Positions 8,394-17,452 of a DNA stretch of 64,000 nt are shown piece after piece (the stretch's first letter is position 1; every line of letters starts with the position of its first letter). The position numbers were made by a program, and so were the translations under genes. The stretch covers positions 186,001 through 250,000 of the forward strand of contig JAPFFF010000025.1 of the NCBI GenBank assembly GCA_039105265.1. The letters run 5' to 3'. The notes under the pieces were generated by a model, which was not told the DNA's origin, did not search any database, and saw nothing but the letters and a program-made list of their open reading frames with translations. This stretch comes from Tritrichomonas musculus (taxonomy: Eukaryota > Parabasalia > Tritrichomonadida > Tritrichomonadidae).

Positions 8394-8849
8394 ATGGGAA
8401 TTCAACGTCATTCAGTAGAAGATTATTGGAAGCCAAATTATGCTAAACAAAAAGAATTTTCTCCATGGCAAACGATAATAAAAGGAGGAGTAGGTTTAGG
8501 TGGTAAATTATTAATGGGAGCTGCAGATAGTTTTACTGGAGGTCTTGCAAGTAAATTATTGGATGCTTCAGCAGGTGGATTAACCAAGCATGCTGGTGTT
8601 ATTGGTTCAGTTGCGAGAGGTCTTGGTGAAAGCTTCTTGAGCGATAAAACAAGAAATAGATTAGCAAACATAGCTGACACAGCATTAAAATATGTCCCAG
8701 AAGGAAATGTGAAAACTGCCTTGTCATCAATTAATAAATCTGCAAAAGGCGATTCAGTTGGTGCACCTCTTGAAAAGCCAACATTTTCATCTAATTCATT
8801 AAAAGAGAGTGAATTTACTACAAACAATCATGCGAGAACTTACATCTGA
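8394..8849 (+). CDS. small Gly/Ala-rich Polinton protein
   Basis: The 151-residue protein has a central amphipathic, glycine- and alanine-rich region (IIKGGVGLGGKLLMGAADSF, then GGLASKLLDASAGGLTKHAG). It resembles membrane-active minor virion proteins of the adenovirus pVI kind in composition only. No signal peptide is present. The position between ATPase and capsid genes fits a minor virion protein. Low certainty on function. Confidence 0.55.
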   Translation: MGIQRHSVEDYWKPNYAKQKEFSPWQTIIKGGVGLGGKLLMGAADSFTGGLASKLLDASAGGLTKHAGVIGSVARGLGESFLSDKTRNRLANIADTALKYVPEGNVKTALSSINKSAKGDSVGAPLEKPTFSSNSLKESEFTTNNHARTYI

Positions 8850-8899
8850 TGAAAACTCAATAAAACTCAATTTATGGACTTTTTTTTGTTTATTTTTAA

Positions 8900-9436
8900 A
8901 TGTCAAAACATCTAACAGGTTCTAAGAGACTTGCGGTTATTCATAAATGGTTGAATGGAAGGGATGACCCAGATTGGGAAGTTTTGCCAACAAAGAAGAA
9001 AGACAAGTATGTAGTAAAACCCCGAAAAACTCCAATTCGTCAAGATTCTCAAGAAAACTCAGAAAGTGAAAATATCGAAGAAACTCAAGAAAACTCAAAT
9101 AGTGATGATTTTGAAGAAACTCCCAGAAAGTCATTAAGTTCGAAAGCTGCACGAAAACCTCCAAAACCACGAAAACCTCAACAAACATATGACCCTACTG
9201 TGAATGAAGAAATACTCAAACAATTAAAATCACTAGGTGAAGAAATGAAGATAAGTCGAGAAAAGAAAGAACAGAGACGAATGATAAAAGAGGTTGTTGA
9301 TAAAAGAATGAGTCAACCAAGACAACAATATGTTCCTGAAGAACCACAACAACAATATGAAGAACCAACACAACAATATATACCTCCTCAACGAATAATG
9401 GGTAGGAGAAATCGCATCTTTGAAGATATGATGTAA
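8900..9436 (+). CDS. Polinton-associated hypothetical protein (pair of 1163-1792)
   Basis: The 178-residue protein has the conserved N-terminal block KRLAVIHKWLNGRDDPDWEV followed by PTKKKDKYVVKPRK, an acidic Glu/Asn-rich middle, and a helical LKSLGEEMK...KEQRRMIKEVVDKRMS block. It ends in a Gln/Pro-rich tail. The same architecture occurs in the left copy, also directly before the capsid gene. Unknown role, probably structural or assembly-related. Confidence 0.6.
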   Translation: MSKHLTGSKRLAVIHKWLNGRDDPDWEVLPTKKKDKYVVKPRKTPIRQDSQENSESENIEETQENSNSDDFEETPRKSLSSKAARKPPKPRKPQQTYDPTVNEEILKQLKSLGEEMKISREKKEQRRMIKEVVDKRMSQPRQQYVPEEPQQQYEEPTQQYIPPQRIMGRRNRIFEDMM

Positions 9437-9454
9437 ATTTTTTTCATCTAAAAA

Positions 9455-10852
9455 ATGCTCAACAAGGAACAATATATGAGAACCTCAGCTGAGGTTTGTA
9501 CCCAAATTGCATCCTATTTTGATGTTGTCGATAATTGCATTTCACTTAGTGATACAAATAAGGCATACTCATTAAATCCACAAACATCATATTCACCATC
9601 ACCACCAATTAAGAGTGGTTCATATACAACATGTATTATCTCGCCCAATACACATAATACAGCAGATATATATAATGGCTTTATTCGAGCAGATATGAAA
9701 GTGATGATAAAAATAGACAAGCCAATTCTAAGTGATTTAGAAAATGTAAGTGGTTATAATTTTGGTAAGGTATGGTTTGGTTTTAAGGATGCTCGAGATG
9801 CTGTTGAGAAGTATGAAATTGTAGCTAATGGTATGACGCTTTATACCCAGAACTTTGGATGTGAAGAATCCTTTTTAACTGCATGTTGTGCAAATGAAGT
9901 TACTAAAAGAGCTGATATATATAGCAAAGCAAGACATAAGGATATTTGGAATGATACTCATGGAAGGAGATGTGGTTTTGTTGCAAATCTTAACAAAGAT
10001 GTGACTTCCGTCACTGAAACAATAAGATTAAAGATTGATTTACGACGATTCCTACCATTATCTAATATCAAGTACTTGCCAGCATTTGCAGGTAAAATCG
10101 AATTACGTCTATACTTTTCAACAGCTGGTATGGTATATTGTCCAGTTGGTTTTGAAAAGAGCTTGGTTGCTAATCCACATATAATGAAAGACTTCAATGT
10201 TGATGAAATTACCAATGAATTTCGACCTATTGGAGAACCAATATGGATGTGGACAAGTACCGAAAAAATAGCAATGGATAAGATTAATCACCCCAACAAT
10301 CTTCCACCTGTTGGTGAAAATCATGGAGGAGCATATGAAATTACAGGAGCTGACAAGACTAAGGAAAGAGTTGACCGAACTATTTACAGTGATTGGAGAA
10401 CTTGGAGTGTTGTTGATTATTCCATTGAAGAATGCGCGAGTATTATACCTTGTTTTGGTATTCATGAATCTGTATATACAGCACTTGTTCAAAGATATGC
10501 TAACCCACAACATCCACTTACATTCCCAACACAGATTATGTCATTTTACACTTGTACAAGACCTCTTAATAATGAACAAGATAAAGCAACTATTACTATT
10601 ACACCTAATTTTGTAGATAGTATGTTTTGCTTATTCCCACTCAAGCATACGCATAAGACATACTTCAAGAATCCTATGTTTGAAGCATTTCATATGAATT
10701 GTGGTAATTACAACAATATTCCTGCTAAAGCATTTGGTACTAATGGTAAGTATCCAGAGTTCCTCGAATATTGCCAGAATGCAATGAACATGAATGGAGA
10801 GCAAAATGGATTTAACAAAGAGGTTATAGCAAGTCTATTTTCATTATACTGA
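9455..10852 (+). CDS. Polinton major capsid protein (double jelly-roll type)
   Basis: The 465-residue protein is homologous throughout to the partial one at 1-1116. It begins with a helical stretch (YMRTSAEVCTQIASYFDVVD) and is beta-rich thereafter, with conserved DLRRFLPLSNIKYLPAFAGK and VYCPVGFEK blocks. The length agrees with known Polinton capsid proteins. The start is 18 bases after the preceding stop, just behind a TCATCT motif. Last recognisable gene of the element before the neighbouring transposon. Confidence 0.78.
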   Translation: MLNKEQYMRTSAEVCTQIASYFDVVDNCISLSDTNKAYSLNPQTSYSPSPPIKSGSYTTCIISPNTHNTADIYNGFIRADMKVMIKIDKPILSDLENVSGYNFGKVWFGFKDARDAVEKYEIVANGMTLYTQNFGCEESFLTACCANEVTKRADIYSKARHKDIWNDTHGRRCGFVANLNKDVTSVTETIRLKIDLRRFLPLSNIKYLPAFAGKIELRLYFSTAGMVYCPVGFEKSLVANPHIMKDFNVDEITNEFRPIGEPIWMWTSTEKIAMDKINHPNNLPPVGENHGGAYEITGADKTKERVDRTIYSDWRTWSVVDYSIEECASIIPCFGIHESVYTALVQRYANPQHPLTFPTQIMSFYTCTRPLNNEQDKATITITPNFVDSMFCLFPLKHTHKTYFKNPMFEAFHMNCGNYNNIPAKAFGTNGKYPEFLEYCQNAMNMNGEQNGFNKEVIASLFSLY

Positions 10853-11028
10853 TTCTCATTAGATAGTATGTTTTTTTTTTTTTTTTTTTGAAATAAAAAT
10901 ATAGGAAATATTATGATATGTACTGAATTATTTGATGAATTTTGAAAAATCAAATAGCAAAAGTGCAAATACTGTCTATTCATATATTTATCAACGTTTG
11001 GAATTTGCAATTTTGTTTTTCTCTAATA
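10853..11028. other. AT-rich tail between the Polinton capsid gene and the IS630-type transposon
   Basis: A T19-like homopolymer run (about 10871-10889) follows the capsid stop codon. No gene is seen. The last two bases, TA, are the target duplication of the next element. Whether the Polinton-like element resumes beyond 17567 cannot be told; no matching gene is seen there. Confidence 0.5.
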
Positions 11029-11087
11029 CAGGTTGCGACATTCAAGTGGCGTCTTAACGACATTCAAGTGGCGCCCAATTCAATTTT
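11029..11087 (+). repeat. left terminal inverted repeat of the IS630-type transposon (59 bp)
   Basis: Starts CAGGTTGCGACATTCAAGTG and contains two copies of CGACATTCAAGTGG, 22 bases apart (11036, 11058). It is an exact inverted match of 17509-17567. Confidence 0.95.
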
Positions 11088-11289
11088 ATGATCGGACTTT
11101 TTGAAAGGGCATTCAATTTCCCAGCGGCATATTTTCTATATTTATCTGGTTGCACACATTCAAAAAAGTTGCATTTTTAGCAAAGATATACTAATAATTT
11201 TTGGCCAATAAAGATACTAATTTTAATATAATATTTGTGGGTTAATATAGAATTTTCCAAGATATTTTTATTTTTAAATTGAATGGCCA

Positions 11290-11368
11290 CGACATTCAAG
11301 TGGAGCCTTGCGACAATCAAGTGGAGCCATAGCGACATTCAAGTGGAGCCATTTCGACATTCAAGTGG
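11290..11368 (+). promoter_or_regulatory. subterminal array of four 14-bp motifs (left)
   Basis: Copies of CGACATTCAAGTGG at 11290, 11311 (one variant base), 11333 and 11355, each followed by AGC(C). Spacing is 21, 22 and 22 bases, about two turns of DNA, so all copies face the same side of the helix. Probable transposase binding sites. That role is inferred from their presence in the terminal repeats. Confidence 0.75.
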
Positions 11369-11502
11369 AGCAAAATTACTTCTATAATATAACATATTAA
11401 TGCGATTTTTTCAAAAATTAACACAAAATAAAATTAACTTATTAAAAAAAAAAGAAATAGAAGAATTTTTTTTTAGTTTTTTTACTTTTTTTTTTTTTTT
11501 TT

Positions 11503-12077
11503 GGGAGATATTTTTTGCCCCCAATCTCTTTTGACCCCAACGGTTAAGGTCAATATTGACCCTGTATCGTACTTCAGAAAAAATCGGCGAGAACTTTTTT
11601 GCACTTTTGTGAAAAATACCATGAGTAGCTACTCACGCTTTTTTCTCTAAATTTTAATTTTTTACAAATAATGCTAATTGTATAATTTTGAAAAGATTAG
11701 TAAACATTTATTGTTAAATATAACATCATAGGCACGAATATGTGAAGAAAATCTTATATATTTTTTAACAAAGAGATATCTATAATATTATTGATAAATT
11801 TTTTTTTTACCAAAAAAAGAAAAAATTGGTATAATAATTACTACAATGAGATACTAATTACGTATAACTTACTCGGGATGGAAGAAATTTTCTCTAGAGC
11901 TGCTTTTTAATAAAAATGATTTTTTTGAAATTTTCGTAAAAAAAGCGTGAGTAGCTACTCATGGTATTTTTCACAAAAGTGCAAAAAAGTTCTCGCCGAT
12001 TTTTTCTGAAGTACGATACAGGGTCAATATTGACCTTAACCGTTGGGGTCAAAAGAGATTGGGGGCAAAAAATATCT

Positions 12078-12080
<3 letters not shown>
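11503..12080. mobile_element. nested 578-bp inverted-repeat element (MITE-like)
   Basis: The left arm (11503 to about 11644) and right arm (about 11939-12080) are near-perfect inverted repeats of about 142 bp beginning GGGAGATATTTTTTGCCCCC. Each arm ends internally near the palindromic core GAGTAGCTACTC. The element sits in a poly-T tract, so a target duplication cannot be defined. The unpaired centre has no gene. The GAGTAGCTACTC core recurs twice at 19800-19860, so the family is dispersed. Confidence 0.88.
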
Positions 12081-12118
<38 letters not shown>

Positions 12119-12141
12119 ATTTTGTTTTGTTTTTGATTTTG

Positions 12142-12172
<31 letters not shown>

Positions 12173-12280
12173 TGTTTTGTTTTTGTTTTGTTTTGCTTTT
12201 TTGTTTTGTTTTGTTTTTTGTTTTGTTTTGTTTTGTTTTTTTGTTTTGTTTTGTTTTTTGTTTTGTTTTTAATTGTAAAT
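12081..12280. repeat. poly-T and (TTTTG)n microsatellite
   Basis: A run of about 37 T residues continues into about 160 bases of TTTTG/TTTTTG repeats. The open frame through it encodes only Phe/Leu/Cys low complexity and is not a gene. It lies just downstream of the transposase stop codon. Confidence 0.9.
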
Positions 12281-12306
12281 AAAAAAATTAGAAAATTTTC
12301 CTATTT

Positions 12307-13536
12307 TTATTTAAAATTGATTTGATGTTCTATTTGATTCATATATCTGTCAACATATACTTGAAGTTGTTTTTCAATCTCATCATCAAAATTGTTATTT
12401 ACAGTCACATGTTTTGAAAATAATGGCATGCCAGCTTCACATTCTTGCATTCTAGTCCTCCATTCTCTAAATAATTGGATGCTTTTGGCATCACCGAAAT
12501 ATTGGAGAGTTGAATATTCCCATTCTTTTTCGATTGAGTCTTTTATTGCATAATCTCCTTGTGTTGTTGCATCAATAAATATATGAGATTTTACTATTCC
12601 AAAGTATCCTTCTATTACTCCATTCAAAGCAGGACTATATTGTACTGTTGGCAATAAAGCTATGTTTAACTCTTTTATAGTATTTTCTACATTTTCTGTG
12701 TTATGCATCGGACAATTATCTTCAATGATAACTATTTCGGTACTATAATTGCATATATATTTCCTTGTGAATTCAATTGCTTCTTTAAGAAATTGAGAGT
12801 ATTGTTCACCGCTTGTTGAATTTTCAATTATTTTGTATAAAACACCAAAACCTGGGAAAACGATAGCAATAACTGACATCTTTACTTTACTGAGAGGGCA
12901 ATTTATCAATGGTGTAATTCCTTCAAAAGCTCTTCCGTGATTCTTCCCTTCACATGTAGTAATTGAAGCTTCATCAATGAATCCAAAAAGAACGTTTTTT
13001 TCTTTGAGTATATCTTCAATTATTTTACACCAGGCAACTCGAAATATTCGGAGTCCAATACTGTTCCTATTTGGAGGAGCAAAAGATGCGCGTTTAATTT
13101 TGAAACCAATTGAATTCAAATATCTTTCCACCGTTCGTACACTAATGTTGTTACTATAATTTGGACCATATTTTGAATTCAAATAAGTAGTATATGATGT
13201 TGTTGATAAGGTAGGGAAGTCTAGCACTAAAGTAATCAAACATCGAAGTGTTTCTTCATTTACTTTACGCAGTATTTCACGTAGTCCTCCCCAGTTGCCT
13301 AACTCTTTATTTAAATATAATTCTTTTGCTTCAGGAGATAGCTTTTCATATGTACGAATTTTCTTCATGATAGTCTTTTTCGTATATATTGGTTTATCAT
13401 TAGGAATGTTTCTTGCTTTTCTATATGCTTTGACACATTCTGGCATTTTTTTAGGATCGCTGTTTATTACATTCATGTCATCATAGAATGAATTTGTATC
13501 AAATTTATATTTATCGTTTCGGTTATAAAGCCTCAA
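12307..13536 (-). CDS. IS630/Tc1-type DDE transposase
   Basis: Numbered from a TTG at 13536 the protein has 409 residues. An N-terminal helix-turn-helix region (about 80-150, with ISVRTVERYLNSIGFKIKRA) precedes the DDE_3 catalytic core: D188 in FGFIDEAS, D273 in IIEDNCPMHN, E309 in SPALNGVIEGYFG. There are 35 residues between the second Asp and Glu, one more than classical Tc1. The same frame stays open upstream to about 13754 but has no ATG there. An ATG at 13759 (MSKNL) is one base out of frame across an A-run, so this copy probably carries a single-base indel. Cuts and joins the element ends at TA sites. Confidence 0.85.
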   Translation of the reverse strand: MRLYNRNDKYKFDTNSFYDDMNVINSDPKKMPECVKAYRKARNIPNDKPIYTKKTIMKKIRTYEKLSPEAKELYLNKELGNWGGLREILRKVNEETLRCLITLVLDFPTLSTTSYTTYLNSKYGPNYSNNISVRTVERYLNSIGFKIKRASFAPPNRNSIGLRIFRVAWCKIIEDILKEKNVLFGFIDEASITTCEGKNHGRAFEGITPLINCPLSKVKMSVIAIVFPGFGVLYKIIENSTSGEQYSQFLKEAIEFTRKYICNYSTEIVIIEDNCPMHNTENVENTIKELNIALLPTVQYSPALNGVIEGYFGIVKSHIFIDATTQGDYAIKDSIEKEWEYSTLQYFGDAKSIQLFREWRTRMQECEAGMPLFSKHVTVNNNFDDEIEKQLQVYVDRYMNQIEHQINFK

Positions 13537-13777
13537 TATTTCTTGATTGACTTGTAAAATAATTTTTGATATAAGAAAATCTTTTGTATTGCTTTTTTTA
13601 TTTTGATTTTCTACTTCATTTGCTTTCAGAATTGATTCATGAATTGTATCGACATCTATTATTTCAGCCCTTTCTTTCCAATTATAAAAGGCAATAGAAA
13701 ATTGATTATCATCATCAACAGAAGATTCTGAAATTCCATCATCATAAATTTTTTGACATATTCACTTCATATTTTTT

Positions 13778-16327
13778 TTAGTATAAATTCATAAGGTTTT
13801 CCAATGCACCTGCAAGGAAATAATTGTCAGCTTTATTAAGTTTTTCTGCTATTTTTTCAATTGTCTTTCTTTTGCCTTTTCTTTTTCTTTTCTTAGGATA
13901 ATCGATTTTATAATCATATCTTGATGAAAATTGAATATCTTCTTCGAATGCTTGACAGAAAGGTTCATTCTCAAGGAGAGCATCATTTGGATTAAACGAT
14001 ATCACATCTTCCAAAGATGAGTCCAAAAAAAGCATATGCTTGCTATTTTTTGGTAGTTTTCCTGTATAATAATATTTAAATAAATCTTCAAATTCATCAT
14101 TATATTCTTTTATTGCTTGGTTCATGTTTGACTCATTTATTTCTTCCAAACCGATTGAAAAATCAGTGAGATTTGCAATATCTTCATCACTGTCTTCAAA
14201 ATCATCATCATCGTCATCATTGTCAATTATATTATTGACATATTCATTAAGTTCCTTATCCGTCAAAGGTTCTGATCTAGGAATAATTGGATCAAAAAGA
14301 GATTCATTTAAATCATCATTTATTATGGTATCATGATTTGCATCATTTATTGATTTATTTCCATAGTTCAATAAGTACCATTCAATTACAGGTGATAACC
14401 TTTCTTCCACTTCTTCTTTATCAAAAACATCGATTTCTAATAGTTCTTTCAAAATATCATAAACGAATTCACCTTGTTTAACAATTTCGTTTTGTTCTTC
14501 TGTGTTAAAATCATTTTGGGCTGCCAAAATTTCTGAATTAATTCTACCTTGATCATTATATTGTAGATTTCGAAGCAATTTCCCAGTATTTTTAAATAGA
14601 AGTCTGATTTTGGCAAATCTTGAAGGTGCAGTTCTCTTCTCTTGAATTGCTGGAATTCCAGAAAAACAAATCTTCATTTTACCATATAAATTTGAAATCA
14701 TTGAACTATGGATATTTATTACACTTCTTTTCAGATATATATGCTTGTAGGCAGAAATACTTTTAAGAACAATTTCCTCTATAAATTCTTTTTCTGCAGG
14801 AGAGTTTGGTTTACTAATTCCTTTTTGAAATGACTCAAGTTCTATTTGATAAAATTCAATTTGATATGGTTGTAGTGTTCGTTTTACCCTTGGCTGAGAT
14901 AATGTTAAATTTGGATTAGCTTTATTATGTGATTGATGGAGTGGAGTGGAAGGTGCTGATAATTGCCGATGTGATGATGAAGGATTGGAATTTGCTGGTC
15001 CTATTAAAGACAAAGAAGAATGCATTGTGGAAGAAGATTCAAAAGAAATTGATGAAGAAGGTATCGATGATAATGAAGTAGATCGTGAAGAAGATTGTGG
15101 AGAAGATCGTGAAGAAGATCGTGAAGAAGATCGTGAAGAAGATTGTGGAGAAGATCGTGAAGAAGATTGTGGAGAAGATTGTGAAGAAGATTGTGGAGAA
15201 GATCGTGAAGAAGATTGTGGAGAAGATCGTGGAGAAGATCGTGATGAAGATTGTGATGAAGACTGTGATGAAGAAGAGAGTTTCAAAATGCTTGATAGTT
15301 TTTTTGCTTTTGACGATGAGTGTTTTTTAATAGACTTTTTCATGCTATTATTTTTGCTTTTATTGATTTGTCTTAATGTATTTTTCGTTGCACTAATTGG
15401 TGCTGATCCTGGATATGCTTGAGTTTGGCATTGGAAAACAATTTGTTCATAAACATTTGGAACATAATTCTCATAACTTTTTATGTATAAAAATAAGGTT
15501 CCTCTTCTGTTCATTTGATTATTTATTTCTGTTATAAAAGTTCTTAATGTTGGTGGGCATCGTTCATAGTAAAATAATGCTGTAACAATTTCATCATTAA
15601 ATTGAAAATATTCGTCATCGATTTTAATTAATGAGGTATAATGTCCAGCTGCTACTTTTCCACTAAACACTGCTGTTGCATGATGCTTGTAAACAATGTT
15701 ACCAATTTTCAGAAAAGAATTAATTGGAATATATTGTTCGTTTACATTATCAATTTCATTTCTTGATAAAGAAATCATTAAATATTTTGGATAACGAGTG
15801 ATTTTTTTGCATTTTTTCATTGAATTGTTTAAAACATCATCAATTGTTCTACCAATTGGTAGCACTGTTAAAAAATAATTTCTATCATAAGGAGCGATAC
15901 TAGTATCATAAAATTCTCCTTCTATTAAAAAAAAATCTGACAATTTTTGAGTTACAGAATTAAGTAAATAATTAACGAATTCTATTATATCACCATTATC
16001 ATTAGGTAAAAGTCCGCCATTCCATCCTTGCCAATTTAGTATAAAATTGATTATATCAATAGCTGAATAATTGTTTTTTTTATATAATTCTTTGAAAATT
16101 TTTGATAACAAGCGTTCTGTTGAATTTTTTGGGACACTTTTATTAAAATATTGAATGACATCAGGACAATGAAAAAACAACTGTAAGAAAGAGATCGCAT
16201 AGCAATAATGATGATCATGATTTATTCCATCATCATTTTTGATTCCACGGAATACTTGAAAATCGATATTTTTTGAACTACCTGTTTTTGATTGAAGCTT
16301 TTTTAACAATAGTTTGGGACTTATCAT
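13778..16327 (-). CDS. ubiquitin-specific-protease-like (C19) protein carried by the transposon
   Basis: The 849-residue protein has a C19 peptidase-like domain at about 20-290. The Cys box HYCYAISFLQLFFHCP has Cys42 aligned with the nucleophile of the family's CYMNSxLQ motif. A mid segment around 97-122 (LNWQGWNGG to FVNYLL) precedes the His box AAGHYTSLIKI with His229, then YFQFND with Asn244/Asp245, and RGTLFLYIKSY. Residues about 335-455 are Ser-rich with RSSPQSS repeats encoded at 14950-15290. The C-terminal half is acidic in part and ends with a basic cluster (KKRKRKGKRK) that could be a nuclear signal. Predicted role: removing ubiquitin from host or transposase proteins. No start ambiguity: ATG at 16327. 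Confidence 0.8.
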   Translation of the reverse strand: MISPKLLLKKLQSKTGSSKNIDFQVFRGIKNDDGINHDHHYCYAISFLQLFFHCPDVIQYFNKSVPKNSTERLLSKIFKELYKKNNYSAIDIINFILNWQGWNGGLLPNDNGDIIEFVNYLLNSVTQKLSDFFLIEGEFYDTSIAPYDRNYFLTVLPIGRTIDDVLNNSMKKCKKITRYPKYLMISLSRNEIDNVNEQYIPINSFLKIGNIVYKHHATAVFSGKVAAGHYTSLIKIDDEYFQFNDEIVTALFYYERCPPTLRTFITEINNQMNRRGTLFLYIKSYENYVPNVYEQIVFQCQTQAYPGSAPISATKNTLRQINKSKNNSMKKSIKKHSSSKAKKLSSILKLSSSSQSSSQSSSRSSPRSSPQSSSRSSPQSSSQSSPQSSSRSSPQSSSRSSSRSSSRSSPQSSSRSTSLSSIPSSSISFESSSTMHSSLSLIGPANSNPSSSHRQLSAPSTPLHQSHNKANPNLTLSQPRVKRTLQPYQIEFYQIELESFQKGISKPNSPAEKEFIEEIVLKSISAYKHIYLKRSVINIHSSMISNLYGKMKICFSGIPAIQEKRTAPSRFAKIRLLFKNTGKLLRNLQYNDQGRINSEILAAQNDFNTEEQNEIVKQGEFVYDILKELLEIDVFDKEEVEERLSPVIEWYLLNYGNKSINDANHDTIINDDLNESLFDPIIPRSEPLTDKELNEYVNNIIDNDDDDDDFEDSDEDIANLTDFSIGLEEINESNMNQAIKEYNDEFEDLFKYYYTGKLPKNSKHMLFLDSSLEDVISFNPNDALLENEPFCQAFEEDIQFSSRYDYKIDYPKKRKRKGKRKTIEKIAEKLNKADNYFLAGALENLMNLY

Positions 16328-16419
16328 GCTGCTATTATGTAAAACGAAAACAAAATTTTAAAAAAACATTCAAAAAAATTGAATGAAAAATAATCGTACT
16401 TCCTTTCAAAAAAAATAGG

Positions 16420-16498
16420 CGACATTCAAGTGGATCCATTTCGGCATTCAAGTGGATCCATTCCGACATTCAAGTGGAGCTCCGCGACATTCAAGTGG
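16420..16498 (+). promoter_or_regulatory. array of four 14-bp motifs upstream of the protease gene
   Basis: Copies of CGACATTCAAGTGG at 16420, 16442 (CGG variant), 16464 and 16485, with spacing 22, 22 and 21 bases. They lie 93-171 bases upstream of the start codon of the USP-like gene, so a bound protein could control its transcription as well as act in transposition (inference). Confidence 0.72.
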
Positions 16499-16504
16499 AG
16501 CCGA

Positions 16505-17450
16505 TTTTGAGCATTATTTAGGACATTGCTTTTTATTTAAATTCATTTTCTAATTAAAAATGTCATCATTTGATATTATATCTCTCCATCTAATATTTCA
16601 AAAAAATGTATGAGCCAAAAAAAGCGGGATATTTTTTTAAAAAAATATTTTTTGGTTTTTTTAACGCTTTTTATTTAGATAATTGCACTCAAAAAGACCT
16701 GAAAATCATATATATTTTGAAATCATCATTATTTGATAATATGAATTTGAAATCATATAATCATATTTTTATTATTGTCATATTTATTTAATACATTCCC
16801 TGATTTAGCTTACGTAATTAATAATAACCTTTATTTCTATATTGAAATTGCTTTTGATTGATATCATTTTTTTTTGGAAATATGAAAATCGTTTTAAACT
16901 AATATTTACATTTGAAATTACTCTTTATTTTTGTAATATCTTAATAATATTCCAGATATTGGTTTAAAAATTATGATGATCAATGTTTTGCCTTTAATTA
17001 TCGCAAATATTGAATATGTCAATTTTTACTTATTTAAATGGTAAATATTTATTATTTACCATATAATATTGATGATTAATCATAAAAGATCAAAATTGTC
17101 AGTTTTGTTATAGATTTATATTAAAAACAAAATTGAATAAAAAATAATCGTCAAAATATTCAAAACATTTTTTATTATAAATGTCCCAATACCAGATAAA
17201 AAATATATATTTATAATTTATTTGAAATTAACAAAAAAAAACTATCCAAAGGATTCATATTTTTTAGGAAATCTCTGGAAATAATGAGATAATTTAGATA
17301 ATAAAATTTTATTCGACTTTTTCATATATAAATTAAATAATAAATATAATATTAAAACTGAATTTTATTTTTGCAACTTTTATTTATTGGCATATTTTTT
17401 TATTCAAGATAAGTCAAAAACTTTATAGTGATATGAGTATTCAATTTCGG
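16505..17450. other. AT-rich right flank of the transposon interior
   Basis: No gene is seen. The sequence is simple AT-rich DNA with frequent A and T runs. It separates the motif array at 16420-16498 from the right end of the element. Confidence 0.5.
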
Positions 17451-17452
17451 CT

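Larger units (their letters stand above)
2642..10852 (+). mobile_element. Polinton/Maverick-like element (right copy)
   Basis: Parts in order: two small minus-strand proteins (2642-2890, 2931-3176), an HNH endonuclease (3228), a small minus-strand protein (3541-3792), a proline-rich protein (3799), a cysteine protease (4916), a 333-residue protein (5372), an integrase (6380), a packaging ATPase (7509), two small proteins (8394, 8900) and a major capsid protein (9455). No family-B DNA polymerase or terminal inverted repeat is seen, so the element is incomplete in this window or was cut by neighbouring insertions. Over the stretch present it looks nearly whole, with about one break. It seems young by its long open frames. 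An IS630-type transposon sits just past the capsid gene. Confidence 0.88.

Noticed and set aside
10861-11028. Polinton terminal inverted repeat
   Set aside because: No matching inverted copy could be found on the other side of the element within the window.
12043-12282. Phe/Leu/Cys-rich 79-codon frame
   Set aside because: It reads through poly-T and (TTTTG)n microsatellite; no start context or domain.
14946-15422. Acidic Glu/Asp repeat protein on the plus strand
   Set aside because: It is the complement of the Ser-rich repeat region of the USP-like gene, which has family motifs on the minus strand.
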